A DNA stretch of 64,000 bases from Pomacea canaliculata (GCF_003073045.1 NC_037596.1:14697012-14761011); one strand, 5' to 3'. Positions 1 to 13,350 are shown, counted from the stretch's first letter. Numbers and translations: made by a program. The notes: a model not told the origin generated them from the letters alone.

Positions 1-1252
1 GCAGATTTAAAAAAAGACTACCATATCACTGTCAGAAAATTAGGAAAAACATTTTGTCTACTGACATTAATTAATGAGCCTAACAGAATGATGATCCAAG
101 ACAAATGTTTCTGAAGCCTGGCTGCAACAAATCCTTCAGGTGTTACAGGTTGAAGAAACTGCTGGAAAAAGATGCTAAAGCCTCTGGAAACATCTGAAAT
201 GAAACAGAAAATATGATGACAGTGATCATTAGGAATAATCACCCAAACTAACCAACCAAAAAAGGAATTAAATCCCAACAAGTACTATCACGCCTCTGTT
301 TCTGTTCATTTTTAACAGCCATTAAGCTAATGGACGATGAACAAGCCAGTTAATCTAATTGCACTTCCATGCTTCCATCTACACATTCACCTAATCTGAG
401 CCATTCTAAAGTGGATCGAACCTTTTATTTTAAGACTATTAAAAAAAAAAAAAAAAAAATCCAAAACAAGCATCATAAGAATGAAAATTTTGGATTAACC
501 CAACTCCCCCACCCCTGTGTTATCTTCCCAAGTAATCCTCTTCCCCAACCTTGCCTGAATCATTGCCGTCATTACCTTGTGTGAATACTGAGGCTTTGCA
601 CCTTTACACTCTGGAGGCACATCAAAGACAGAGGGATCTGATATGCCAGGCTGAATGTCAACAAATCCCGTGATAATTATGGTACCCTCTGCACACAGAA
701 AAAAATCGAGGTGCTTATCATCATAAGGGAATCGTTTCTGGATGCTTTCTTCCTCATATTTACACAGAAAGATTTAACACATAAATATGTGTTCTCTTGA
801 TTTAAAGGAAAAGACATTTTTCTCAATCTTCAGTTAGTCGTTTGCTCCTTAATATACCAGTCGCTGAGGGAAGCTCATGGATAGACATGGCAATTGAGAG
901 GGCCGTCGTTGAGTGAGTGAGCTTGTCCTGCACAGGACAACAAGTCCATTTCTTTATGTTCTTACTCTGGCCACTGCATCGTAAATCACCCAAGGTATCT
1001 TGAAGGACTGTGTTTGACAAAGTGTTGTGCCAGATCTAATGGCCAAACCAGACAAACTTGTGCCACTTGTTGCAATTGGGGGTTCCTGGCATCATAGGTG
1101 TGTGGCAGGCCTGCTTTGTACAGTCATTGATTTTATGTTCTCTTACATTTTCCAAAGCAGCCTCCTCAGGCACTTGTTCTCGAAAGCCTGGATTCTCTTG
1201 TCTGCATCGGCAGAGTCCATGTTTCACATCCGTAACACAGGTACTACTGGGG

Positions 1253-1321
1253 ACTTGTATAGATCATAGCTTATTTCTTGTTACTCCTTGAGGAGCATAG
1301 GGCCGCTTGTATAGATCATAC
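1253..1321. repeat. Short insert flanked by a 15-bp direct repeat
   Basis: CTTGTATAGATCATA occurs at 1253-1267 and again at 1307-1321, bracketing 39 bp that include ACTCCTTGAGGAGCATAGGG. A related block occurs at about 39836-39868. The direct repeat looks like a target-site duplication around a tiny truncated retroposon. It lies in the intron between the fourth and fifth coding exons of copy A. Confidence 0.5.
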
Positions 1322-3904
1322 TTCATGGTAAACCTGATGTTATAGCTGCACCAAACTATCAAATCTAGCCACTGCCGCTGTTGGGGTCACAATATGTTAT
1401 GGAGCTGTTATGTTTAAACAGGGTGGCTCTTGAGTACTTCCAAGTTGATTTTCACGGGGGTGGATAGCCTAATAGAATAACAGTTTTAGCGTAAGATTTG
1501 GGACATGGACATCTGACTGATGCAGTGTAAACTGCCTCAGTTGACCAAGCTGTGGAGTGGGTATAATACTGGGTTGTAAACTGTCAGACTCTGAGGGAGA
1601 GAAGATGGACACTGTCTTCAGAAAAGCAGGACCTGTGATAAACAAGGGCTCTAACACTTCACTCCCCTGTGATAGGATTGTCACAGGACTATTGCTAGCT
1701 TTTATATGTTTTTTACTTTTCTCTAATTTTTTTCTAAGTATCAGTATGGAGAAAAGAAGATCTGATATTTCTACTTATGTAGGGACTTTGCAGTCGAGAC
1801 AAATAACTTCATAATGAAGACATAAAAGTGAAAATTAAGGAGTATTTTAAATATAAACCTATTGATCCATTAAAAAAACAAAACAAGGAAAGTTTGTTTT
1901 ATAAATGCATAAACCATGATTTATATGTTGTTGAAACTCTTTTCGACTAAAAAAAAAAAAATGGTCAGTTACAAATGTTACATAGGCTTACTTTCTTTTA
2001 TTTCCCCAACTGCCAGTTCAGAAACAGGAATGCACAGTTCACGGGTGACGGTCAAAGAAACTTGTAAGCTTGTGTTCTGTATCTTGAAAGAATAGAAAGA
2101 GACTGGGAGAGATTCTGTTGCAGCTCCTAGGGTGAAATCAGCAATCTTCTCAGCAGAGTCTGCAAAAATAATAATTATAAAAACTTAAACGCTGGGAAAA
2201 GTTTAGAAGACTCACTTCTGTTGTATGTGTAAGTTACCTCTGTGTCAGTGTATATGTAAATGAGTGTACAGGGATAAAAACATGTACAATTTATAATGAG
2301 CATTAATACTAAACATCTCTGTGAAAAGTAAACTGCTAACAGCAAGCACATACAATACATAAATGACCTGAAACAGTTTACCTGGAACACAAAATTTGTT
2401 AAAAGGAGCAGACACTTTTTGTGTCCAGCACTTCCCTGGTCCTTAAATCTAACTTGTACACTGTACCACTCTGCAAGTGAAAAAAAAAATTAAAAAGCAA
2501 TAAAATGAAGCTTGAGTTTAATTATGCAAATAAATCAACCACAAAGTTTAATGTTTAACGAAAAAGGTTTTTTGCTTCATTAAGTACAAGTGTTGTGAAG
2601 ATACGCAAATCAAATGAAGGAGGTTTTGCATGGTTGCATATACTCCAAGTGGCGCATTAGCGCTAGCGCCTGTCACCAATAAACCAGAATTAAGAAAAGG
2701 AGGGGCTAAAAAAAAAAAAAAAAAATACCAAGTATACTAAACACTGACTGTACAAGACTAAAGGCATAAAATGTGCAAAACTTAGTTTACATCATCTTAG
2801 TCACAATGAAAGATTTACCATCACTGAAGGAATGAGCTTTTAAGTTTGACACTGGTAAATACTTTTCAAAGCTTCTCAGGAAAAAAAAGATTGTATTTTA
2901 TACTCAGACCCAACAAACACATACATTTATATGAGATGGAAACTTCAAATAGTAATTGTTACTTTTTTAAAATTGGTTTTCAAAGGTGATCTAAAACAAA
3001 AGTATGCCTCAACATATTTATGTCTTTCAATACTTACATTTGGTCCACTGTACAGCACAAGATTTTTAAAGGAGAAAACGTGCCCAGCTGAATCGGTGAC
3101 ATTTATCAAAGAAGCTAAACGTTGGTTAGTATAGTCATAATATAGGTAACTGACTGCCTGGATTGCAAAAAAAAAAAAAAAAAAAAAAGAAATTAGAAAC
3201 CTTAAACAAAATGTCAATTTGCAACAAAGATACTTAAAAACAGCACACATGTAAACATAAACACAAAACCCATGTGCAAAAATTTACTAATACACTATAA
3301 ACATATAGAATATATAGGCAGAATATAGGCACCTTAACTCTTTCTTTTCTATTGGCAATACCTAAGTACACACTTGACATTATGATTAATATAACTTATT
3401 CTATGGATATAAGTTAAATACCGAAATTAGATTTCCATGTTCTCTTTCACTGACACCGGTGGTAATACTCATCAGGCCTTGCCACTGATCAGGGGTACAG
3501 CAGTACTTCGTCTGGGCTGTACTCAGTCCAAGCACCGCCACAACAACCATGCCAAAAAGTACACCACCATCCATTTTTGGAATATTTGTGAAAAGAATTT
3601 CTGAAATCAAGAGAAGAAAAACACAAAGATATTTTTATGACTTTTATCATTGCAAGATCTTCCAATATAACATTTATTTTTATTCAGGAACTTCCTACCT
3701 TGAGTCTAAAAGCGTTATACCCTACCACCTTGACTGATGACCTGATCAACTATATGCATACTGTTGCTTACTACTTATGAGTAACACAGCTTCTGTGTGC
3801 ATGATAATCTGGGTCATGTCACTGTAGTGCTAAGTAGGGATTTGACAGGTATTCTTTACAGAAACAGCAGCAGACTGTGAACACTGAAAACGGCAAAGGT
3901 GAAG

Positions 3905-4095
3905 TGACATTATAAACTGGAGAAGAAAGTGGGAAAGGAGGGAATTGGTGTTTTAAGGCTATATCACTGCAAGGCAGCCAGCCCTGTAAACCTATGCCAG
4001 AGAAAGAACAGCTTGAATGAGATGACAACTGAACCCAAGACAGTCAGCCTTCACTGTATTGGTGACAGGCGCTAACCGTTGCACCCGCCCCGACA
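3905..4095 (-). repeat. tRNA-derived SINE, family 1
   Basis: Read on the minus strand, a tRNA-like head has an A-box-like AACGGTTAGCGCCTG and, about 50 bp on, a B-box-like GGGTTCAGTTGTC. It is followed by a body containing GCTGTTCTTTCTCTGGCAT and GGCTGGCTGCCTT. The same head and body recur at 40545-40378. In copy B the homologous promoter region lacks this insertion and carries an unrelated insert at 12650-12930, so it arrived after the A/B duplication or was lost from B. Confidence 0.75.
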
Positions 4096-4212
4096 GGCAA
4101 GTGGTGCTGCTGGGGATGAGCTCTCTTGTTGACGGATGTGACTAGAAATTAATCATCACGGGCTATAACTGTCACAAGCTGTGATAGTCACATGGTTGTA
4201 TTAGTTGAGTAA

Positions 4213-4445
4213 ATGATGATAAATAAAAAAGCACTTCTCCTTCAATGCCCTCTACACAATCTGCACAAACAAGCATACACATAATAGCAAAACAAACTAT
4301 ACCATGAATACACTCTCACCTCCCTCCTCCAGATGATAAATAAAAAAGCACTTCTCTTTCAACGCCCTCTACACACTCCACACAAACAAACATACACACA
4401 ATGGCAACACAGACTATACCATGTAAACACTCTCCCCTAACCCCC
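4213..4445. repeat. Tandem duplication of about 120 bp
   Basis: Two adjacent near-identical units start at 4213 and 4333, each beginning GATGATAAATAAAAAAGCAC and running through CCCTCTACACA to a CCCTCC tract. A third, more diverged relative is at 6365-6480, part of a larger block duplication upstream of copy A. Confidence 0.7.
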
Positions 4446-4854
4446 TCCCCTACCCTTTACACACACACACAAAAGTAAAGCGAGAACTGAAAACTGTTTA
4501 CGTTAAACATAATAAGGAAAATAATTAAGGAAAAGGCAGACTAAAGATATACTTTTTAGTCAAGATATTGTACTAGAACTGTCAGTCCTGACAAATAATG
4601 TCCTCTGAAACATGGTGTGTACTATGACTATCAAATTCACTCATGATATAGGTGTGGGCTTAAGGCAATGCTATACACTTGCAAAAAAGTATAAAAAAAA
4701 TGGCAAATGATATGCTGTGAATACTCTCTTACACTAACCCTTTTAGTAACCCGACTGCCCAATGCACCAATACATAACATTATAGGTGCACACAGACGAG
4801 TAGGGAGGGAGCAGGGGGTTGGGGAGTGAAAAGATTTAAAGCTGCTAACCTTTT

Positions 4855-4985
4855 ACAGTGTATCAGACAGCAGACACAAAAACAATAAACAGGGTAGAAA
4901 CTGTTGCAGCAAATGTAAATACATGTACTGCATACACGCTTATAGCAACCGGTACACAGATCAACCTTGACCTTTGTCAGTGAGA
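4855..4985 (-). promoter_or_regulatory. Degenerate second copy of the leader/promoter of copy A
   Basis: The stretch repeats the landmarks of the 5860-5975 promoter in the same order: cagtgtatcag, then a gttgcagca block, a TACATGTAC region where the TATA element lies in the other copy, then an accttgacct block. It sits inside the first intron of copy A and may be an alternative or dead promoter produced by local duplication. Confidence 0.4.
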
Positions 4986-5854
4986 CACCTTGAACCCATA
5001 ATATCCTCTGTATACATAATATCCTCTGTATACATAACAGTTCCTTGACAAGTCAACGTCATGCGCAGTGGTTAAAACTAGTTTCTAGGTTTTTCCAGTA
5101 ATACACCAACACACACCCATATCCACGTGATGTACACTTGCCCAGGGTTTCTACGCACGCTTAAACACACACAAAAGCAGACAGTTGTCAAACAATTTAT
5201 GCATGGATGGCAATGTAGGTCAGGTCGCTGAGCGAGTCAATCACGAGCCAGTTTATGTGAACTACGGTGAGCAGCACAAAGACGGGAGCAGACGACGCAG
5301 CTCTTCTGTCACGGAGGTGCATAAAATCAACCTTCATGGAGTGTGCGAGCTATGATAGTCTGATACGCATTTATATGACCAGAAAATGCCAGTGCAGTCT
5401 GCCACAATCACAATCAGCGATGTAAACAACTATTACGCAGCGTTTAGAAGTGTGCTTAGACTGTGGAAAATGCAATCGTTTCCTGAAAGGTCGATTACCT
5501 CCCCTGCTTTGTCATGGAGAATATCGTGATAATACTTAATACTCTTACGAAGTACACTCCACTCAAACCAGTTTTAACACAATTTATAGATCATGGCATT
5601 CATTCGTAATACTGTTGTAAGCAAAGTCGTTCATTCTGTCTCAAGGTTATGAAATACATCGCCTTCCTAATTAAAAAAAAATTGGAACAAGGAAGCAATG
5701 GCTTTTTTGTTACATAGCAATCGCTTTAGTAAAGACGGTACATCATAATTATGATAATAATTATGACTTTATGCAACGAGTTAACTCTTTTCATTTAAAA
5801 TGTTATTTCTTAATTCAAGCTCGCAGAACCTAGCAAGCGAGAGAGAGAGAAACT

Positions 5855-5945
5855 GCTCACCTGTCTCAGTGTATCAGCCAAAACACAGCATGCAGGCGAA
5901 CCAGGATGAAGTTATTGCAGCAGAAGTGAGTACATATATACCGGG
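5855..5945 (-). promoter_or_regulatory. Promoter and non-coding leader exon of copy A
   Basis: On the minus strand a TATATA stretch (5940-5935) lies about 75 bp upstream of a donor site GTGAGC (5860-5855) that ends a short leader exon without ATG. The same arrangement occurs at 13308-13390 in front of copy B with nearly identical leader sequence (shared CAGTGTATC and AGAACC/AGAACA tracts). The transcription start near 5908 is inferred from TATA spacing. Confidence 0.5.
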
Positions 5946-5999
5946 GACATGGACCAGCCTTGACCTATGTTGTGACGACACAAATTTTCCCCTCCCCCA

Positions 6000-8945
6000 G
6001 TCAAAACATCACGTGTTCAGAAAGCTGAAGTCATCAACATTCTTTGTTACCTACCATCCGTGACCACCAGTTTAGTTGGCCCAGCATGTGGACAAGACGA
6101 GCTGATTGAATGGACATGTAGACAAAATGTGAGGACATAATGATCGATGTATAAAGATCACTAACTTGTATTACACATCCATTCATAGATCGAGTGGCAC
6201 CTTCTGATTCCGAGCAAACCATATCAGCTTAATGTGACACGGTTGATAGAGAGCGAGGTGACACCACTGGAATGAGGATGCCGACGACGCCTTAATGTCA
6301 CATGTTATGTCTTTTAACAACAACAAGAAGTTATAACTGCTTCTCTCTCCAAACAATGATGATATCACACATACTCCCTACAAACATTTACACATACAAG
6401 CTACACATACAGGCGTAATTCCATGTAGATACACTCTCACCTCCCCCTCCACACACACACACTCGTAAAGCGACACCTGAGAACTTTCCACGATATACTA
6501 AAGAAACATGAGGGTAGTTAAGGAAAAAAACCAGACGATTTGCTTTAATCTGCTAGAAAAGTCTGTAGAAATTTTCATTATCCATTTAAATCATAACTAG
6601 CCGGTATAAATCAATGCAACACTTAATGTTGTAGTCATTCTTGAGAGACTGTTATTAGGTACTCTGCATCATGGTGTATATTATGACGATTAGATTCCCT
6701 CATGACACAGTTAGTCTACACCACACCCCCATCAACGATTATTTCGAAACAACTGACCACAATATTCCAGACATGCTCCCAACATGACAATCTTTGTCAG
6801 GAATCGTTTTCACTTGTTTCTATGTAAGCTTGTGTGCATGTATGCGTGCGCACGCTTATGTCAGTATTCGCCTGGTACCTGATGTCTTTATAGCAGTAGT
6901 TCAAAGGGAGAGAGAAAGGACAACTACAGTTCTTGTCATTCATGGTACCAGCTGTGTTTATGCCAGTCGCCCAACGTACGTGTCCGATAATAAATCGCAT
7001 CTATTAATTTTATTACTTATCTCTGTACTATATCTTGCCAGATGATATGTAATGGGAAAATTAACACAAAACCGGTTATATTTTAAAAAGAATTATTACA
7101 GTTTGTTCACATTGTTGTCTTTATTGCAAGAATTTATTGAACTTTATTGAGTTTCTGACTAAAAGCTTCATTTTCAAGGATTTATATTGGATTCTTTAAC
7201 GTAAGGTATGCTAGAGAGAGCCTGTTGGTACACAAGACTTCCGACCAGTGTACATTTCCTTGCCTTGATTCACCTTTCCAAAGACAACGACAGTTCTCTT
7301 GAGTGTAGCAAGAAGAAGAACCAAAACACCAGAGAAGACATCTTCTCGATGAACCCATTTGTTACCGAAATCTGACCATCTTTACTACAAGACATGCTAC
7401 AGGTAAAGGTTTAAAAGATGATCATCAAGGTCTTACTAAAATAAGACTTGTCGCCCCCTGACCTCGACGCCATCTTAAGAACGGACGGATGGAATGGCAA
7501 AGACACAACAAAAAGTTCAGAATCACAAAAAATCTCAACCGTCTTACACGTATTTATCTTGAATTATAGTTTGCACTGTCGAACATGCTTTCTCGTTTAC
7601 TATTTATGCACCAGAATGGATGGATACATTATAATGGAAGCGTGCTCATATTGACTCACTTGATGACCTCCGAAGTAATCTTCACGTCAGTACAATTGGT
7701 TTTTGTTTTGGAAAATGTTTTTGTCCTTGAAACTGCAGTCATTCTTCCTATTGGGGCAAAGTCCAGTAGCTAGGCTCTAGAAGAACTACTAAGACAAGAG
7801 AGTCGGCTCAAGGACATAATATTATCACTAATTAAGATAACACTTACATGTCAGACATCGATCTAGCACCTAGCGACATTTTTATGCACCAAGGTCCTGT
7901 GTGGTGTGTGATGTTCGTGGCCTTTTTTTCTTTTTGTAAGCAAGAAGTTAGAAACGAGTTACAGTAATGTTCTCATCTTCTTACAGTCTGTATAATTACC
8001 CATGAAATTTAGAAAAATCGTAGTTTCCTATGCCATGTACTAGAGTAGTCCTCTATGAAAATACTTCGCAATGGCCAATCTTTTTGGTGCCATAATGTGT
8101 AAGTGCGAAGTTTGGTAGTCAAATCCTTGGAGATGTTTTGTATAGAATCAATAAATGCTTCTTAATACTAATGTAAATTCTTACACAATATAAAATCCAG
8201 AGATAGGAGGAGAAGCCAGCTTCGTGTAAAACTTTTGCGAACAGTAAGTTCATGTCGTGCAATGTAAAATTAATGACAATGCCAGTAAACAATGCCAATT
8301 TAAGTTCACACTACAGAGCAATTGGCGAGGTACTTGTAGCTTTCAGAATACAGTTTGTGATCGACTAAGATAATTCGAACAAGAAATTATGAAACAATAG
8401 TAGCACGTCAATCCGTCAAAGCAGACATCTGGCAAACAATAAAAAAGAAAGAAAAACAAGGGAGCAGTAAAGGAACAATATGTATCAGTGATAAACAAGG
8501 TAGTCACATGATCTCCTCGTCGTATGTCCCTATTATCATGACTAATTAGCTCATTGTAAACGTTCGTGACACTTGAGGAAAGAAGTGTAATTAGTCTCAC
8601 TAAACAATGCAAAAGGCCTAACATATCACGGGGTATACAATCTCTTATCATCGCAGTGTCGATGTCAGGAGAAGCATAAATGACAACGCATTGTGTCCTG
8701 CTTAATCAAGGACAGTCCCTAATTACTCAAGACCACATTCTTTCCTTAATTTAGGGCAAGCAAGTCCAGTTATAGAGATACTCATACTAATTATACTAGC
8801 TGGCACTATCACAATACAATTACGTCTCAATACCTGCATGGATTATCTATCTCAAATTTATTTCATTCATATGTTATTGTAAACTGGTTATAACAAAACT
8901 GTTCTTACATTAATGAAAGCGATAAAATAAATCCAAATTATGTGC
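6000..8945. other. Intergenic spacer upstream of copy A
   Basis: No gene is supported. From about 7430 to 8390 it is colinear with 13880-14410 upstream of copy B (shared CCTGACCTCGACGC, ACCAGAATGGATGGATA and CAGTTTGTGATCGA blocks), so it is part of the A/B duplication unit. The open frames here are short and have no recognisable motif. Confidence 0.6.
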
Positions 8946-8950
8946 ATTAT

Positions 8951-9030
8951 AACATAACATAACATAACATAACATAACATAACATAACATAACATAACAT
9001 AACATAACATAACATAACATAACATAACAT
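8951..9030. repeat. (AACAT)16 microsatellite
   Basis: Sixteen perfect pentanucleotide units lie about 150 bp beyond the stop codon of copy B, probably inside or just past its 3' untranslated region. Confidence 0.95.
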
Positions 9031-9178
9031 AAGCTATATGTCAAAGAACAATCCAGGAGATAGCAAGTGGCGTAGCAGAAGGACATTGTTTCTGCTCATA
9101 TAAAATCTGATTGATGTGTAAAAGACTTTTAATTGAAAATGTTTCTGGCACCTGTGGCAGCATATCTTTGACCAGTGG

Positions 9179-12100
9179 CTACGGGTAAAAGAAACGTCTG
9201 GTAAAGGATGCTTTGGTTGAAAACTCTGGAAACATCTGAATGAAAAAAATATGAGGCCATTAATCAATATGAACAAGTAACTAAACTCACCAAAAAAAAT
9301 TAAACCGGTCTATAAAACATATAATCTTTTTCACCACAAAGCTATTAATTAAAGGTACTTAATACATAAAAATATCAAACAAATAAATACCCCAAATGTT
9401 CACTGGGAACCCTTTACCCTACCACCTGTTTATCCTAACCAGGGCCAGTTAAAATGAGATCAAAACACAAAATAAACATTGTTGAAAAGCTTTGTTATAA
9501 CACATGGTCAATAGCTGTGATCAATGTGTTAGCTACATGAATTGCTTCTCAGAAACCAGTAAGCTATTTCATAAACTTATGCAAATCCCTTCATTGTCTC
9601 TACTCCATTCTCCCAAACCCCACCATTGTCATCAATTTCCATTACCTTCTGTGAATGCAATGGCTTTGCATCTTTACACTCTGGAGGTACATCAAAGACA
9701 GAGGGCTGTATGATGCCGAGATGAATGTCAGTAAATCGAGATACACTCGTGGAAATATCTGCACACAGAACAAAAACAAGCTAAAACAAACAAACAAACA
9801 AACAAACAAAAATACGAACACAGCTTCCTGTCCTCGTGTCTAGAATTCTTAGTTCTCACCTTCTAGAAAGACTGCAGAGAATGTGAATTCTTTTAAAATG
9901 TAATGTGCACTTTTGTCATCCAATACTTCTCTTGTAACATTGTTCCTAATCCTAAACTCGCCCCATTGCTGAATTAATTCTTGCCTCCGGCAGTTGTTTA
10001 ATGCTGTCTGCTCTATGGTCCATTTTCCTCGCAACCTTTTTACCGTTGCTTTAGATTCTGGATGGACGTGAGTCAACAGTCGTGGACTTGATCCTCTGAA
10101 CTTGTGTAAAAGAAGCTGCGACTGGACTATCATCACGAAAACTCGTGAAAATTGGGACGAATGGGCGCAAGATACCCGGGTATCAATCCTTCCTCCTGCT
10201 TCTTTACTGCCATTGTGTTGATGCAACTCCATGGACAGCTATAAGTATGTTGCTGCCACCATCACCGCCACCACTACAATATTTCCACTGATACTACTAC
10301 ATCTACAAAATTCCAGCTGCACGTCCAGATACCACCAGAGAAGAAGGTAAGGCTACAAAGGGATATTTTGGTAGATGAACTGAGCTGTAGTGTATCTACT
10401 CTGATGGCAGAAAGAGTGAAAAAACAGGTGTAAGGGACGAGGCGTATGTCTGTGTGGTTTGCACCCAATGTGTCTTTGACATGATTACTATTAGAATAGA
10501 CAAAAAAACCCCAAAACAAACAACAGGTCCGCATTATTTTCTTAAATACTAAATGTGAATATAACCTTTCAAAATTGTTTTTAACAACTGGACTAAAAGA
10601 GCTTTTTTAACACACTTGTGTCTTAAATTAATACAATTATAGGTCTGTTACTTTATCAATTCTTGAAGCATCAAAATATAAACATAAACATTTATTTATA
10701 ATATGAACTCACCTCCTTTATCCTCTATAACACTCACTTCAGAAACAATAACGCACAGGTCGTGTGTGACTGTGACAAGTGTTTGAGATGTGTTTTGTCC
10801 CGGTAGAGAATATACAGTGACTGGGAGAGACTCAGTCACAGCTCCTAAGGTGAAATCACCAACTTTCTGAGCAAATGTCTGCACAGAAATATATATATAC
10901 TGTGAAAAAATATCTACGAGATTAACATAAGTGCATGCACACACATGTGTGGGCAAGCTGCAACGATAATAATAACAGCAGGTGTACACTAGGAGTATGC
11001 TTTGAATGCTAATCAATTACATGATTAGTAGGACTAGTAGAAACTGTACTTCAAATGAACACATGTAAGCTACAGATGATATGAAACAACCATAATAAAA
11101 CCTGAAAATATGAAAAAAAGACTGTTCATGGCAGGCTAATTAGCACTGATATCCTCTTTCTGAAGCAATAATACTTATTGTTCCCATGTTCTTCTCAAGG
11201 GTGATTTGTGGGTTTTTTTTTGTTAAAGGGAATACTTATATTACTTGTACTAATACTGTTTTGTGACTTTAGGATTTTATAACTTTTGATTGTGATAACC
11301 GACCTGGAATACAGAATTTTGTAAAAGGACCGGACACTTTTTGAACCACGCACTTCCTGGTCTGGAAGTCTAAAGTGTACCGCATGCCACTCTGGAAGCA
11401 GCAGAAAAATACAATAATGAGGTTTGAACTTGGGGTTAAAAGAACAAGTCAACCACAAAAAGAGTTTATTAATGTTTAGCAACAAGATCAGCTTTTAGCA
11501 GCAGAGGCAAGTGTTGTGAAGATATGGAAATCATCTGGTGCGAATTATGAATGGTTAAATATACCCCAAGTATACTTTAAAAATAATTCCCTTCCAGCAA
11601 TGTTCAACATTCATTGTAAAAGACTATAGATATACAGGAGTACACAAAGTAATTAAAATCAGCGTGGAATTAATAACCGTTTAATAAGGTATTTTAATAA
11701 TCGTAAAAGTTTTTTATTTGGAAAAAGAAGTATGAAGAGATGTCATCAAGTTTTATTTCTGCAGTAGGGAAAAGAAAAGTTTACTCTGCCGATCAGTTAA
11801 TGGCTTTTTTTGGGGTAAATGTAAAATATAAATCTTTTGTCTTTGATCACTCACATTTGGTCCACTGTACAGCTCAAGAGTTTCATGGGTGGAAACCTGT
11901 CCTGATGAGTCAGTGAGATTCCAGAAAAAAGCCAGACGTCGGTTAGTGTAGTCATAAGATATGTAATTGATTCCCTGTTAGCAACAAATTAAACCAGAGA
12001 CAAAAATGTATCATTGAAAAAAATGTTTTTAAGATGTATACATGTAATTATGAAAACAGCCAGTGTGCATGCATTTACTAAAACACTTTAAATATAACAC

Positions 12101-12774
12101 TATGAAGAATACAATGGAACAGAACTTGTATTTACTTTTAATTCCAACAACAAAGTACAGATATATCAAGCACTATCACTTGTATAATTATAAAGTTAAA
12201 TACATATTCTCGAAACCCTTGTCCTTCAACAGTGAGATTCAGCAGGCCTTGCCACTGGTCAGGGGTACAGCAGTACTTCGTCTGGGCTGTACTCAGTCCC
12301 AGCACGGCCACGACAACCACGACAAAAAGAACACCATGATCCATTTTTGGAATACTTGTGTAAATAATTTCTGAAATAAAGAAAAAAAATTCAATGACAT
12401 TTGTCACTGCAAGAGCTAAATTTATTATTTTTTTCGGAGCTTCTTACCTTAAGTCTAAAAGCATTATAACTAATCACCTCGACACCTTCTGATCGGCGAT
12501 ATCACTGTAGTTCGCAGCCTATGAATTATGCAAACAGTTTCTGTGTGCACGACCATCCGGGTCATGTCACTGTTATGCTATGTAAGGGTTTGACAGGTAT
12601 ACAACAAGCAGCAGCAGACCGTGAATTTTGAAAAAGGCAAAGGGGAAGTTGGAGCGGCAGGTGGGAAACAAGAACTATAGGAGAGGAGGAGATCGGTCCA
12701 CAGCGACATGGAGGTAACTGGCATGACATGGTCCCAAGTGGGGAGGTAGTTGCGGCCCTAAGCTTCACTGGGGG

Positions 12775-12873
<99 letters not shown>

Positions 12874-13350
12874 GAGGGTAGAATCTGGGTATGAGAGGTC
12901 AATGTCCGCGAACGTTTTAGGGATTGTCCTACTGTGGCTTCTTGTGCTAGTAGCGATGTGCTTTCGTGTTGACAGGTGTGACTAAAAATTAATCGTAATA
13001 GGCTTTAATTCTTATATAGAGGCAGTGCATACACACAAACAATGACATGTATACACTCTCAACTCCCGCTAACCTTCAACACACAATCGTAAAGCGATAA
13101 CAGATTTGTGTACCTTATACAAAATAAACAATTAAGGAACAGACAGATGAAAGAAATACGTTTTTATATAAGATTTCGAAACTTCTAGAACAATCTGTAG
13201 AAGTCGCCATTATCTATTTAACTATATCACGATTTTCATTAAAAATGTTATTTCTTAATTTAAGCTCGCAGAACAGAGCAAAACAGAGAGAGAGAGAAAG
13301 TGCTCACCTGTCTCAGTGTATCACCCAAACAAAACAGCATGCAGGTAAAC
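9179..13350 (-). CDS. Ependymin-related secreted protein gene, copy B (one frameshift)
   Basis: Exons (minus): leader about 13350-13308; 12370-12180 with ATG at 12344; 11974-11855; 11391-11304; 10878-10713; 9758-9646; 9235-9179 (stop 9181-9179). The first three coding exons join cleanly (phases 0, 0, 1). They encode a 21-residue signal peptide, KYCCTPDQWQG, YDYTNRR and QTRKC...FTKFCIP. The fourth is 166 nt where the phase requires 165 or 168: one base is extra in ATTTGC just after the acceptor, so translation would stop within seven codons. The rest of that exon and both later exons remain open in the family frame and keep GAVTESLPVTVYS and VFDVPPEC. The break is therefore recent or a sequencing error. 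If real, the product is a truncated secreted protein of about 130 residues. The nearest relative is copy A. Confidence 0.82.
9849..10350 (-). other. Unidentified insert with a 127-codon open frame in an intron of copy B
   Basis: It lies between the fourth and fifth coding exons of copy B. An open frame runs 10232-9849 on the minus strand. I recognise no domain, signal peptide or membrane segment. Sequence to its right (10390-10500) is homologous to 24385-24470 in the equivalent intron of copy D, while this stretch is not, so it looks like an insertion. It could be a transposon remnant with a chance open frame. Confidence 0.3.
12650..12930. repeat. Insert with (AAT)n/(AAC)n microsatellite upstream of copy B
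   Basis: The block interrupts sequence otherwise colinear with 3800-4150 of copy A. It contains about 13 AAT units (from 12777) running straight into about 19 AAC units (to 12873). The non-repetitive part (12650-12770) is not recognised. Confidence 0.75.

Larger units (their letters stand above)
143..5910 (-). pseudogene. Ependymin-related secreted protein gene, copy A (frameshifted)
   Basis: Exons (minus strand, 5' to 3'): leader about 5908-5861; 3600-3396 with ATG at 3574; 3157-3038; 2470-2382; 2159-1992; 688-576; 193-143 (stop 145-143). Recognisable parts are a signal peptide (MDGGVLFGMVVVAVLGLSTA), KYCCTPDQWQG, YDYTNQR, SLPVSFYSF, CIPVSE and the DIQPG...VFDVPPEC block near the C-terminus, the order seen in ependymin/EPDR proteins. 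Two single-base changes break it. The first coding exon is one base short relative to copies B and D, giving a stop at 3403-3401 before the donor. The third coding exon is 89 nt instead of 88, with an extra G in the TRKC codons. An alternative donor (GTATTT after codon TCG) could bypass the first break. Copy B is its closest relative; homology extends about 4.5 kb upstream of the start codon. It may be a pseudogene or an assembly artefact. Confidence 0.78.

Noticed and set aside
2654-2685. GCGCCTGTCACCAATA match to the SINE family 1 head
   Set aside because: Only about 16 bases match and no body follows, so a SINE copy cannot be supported.
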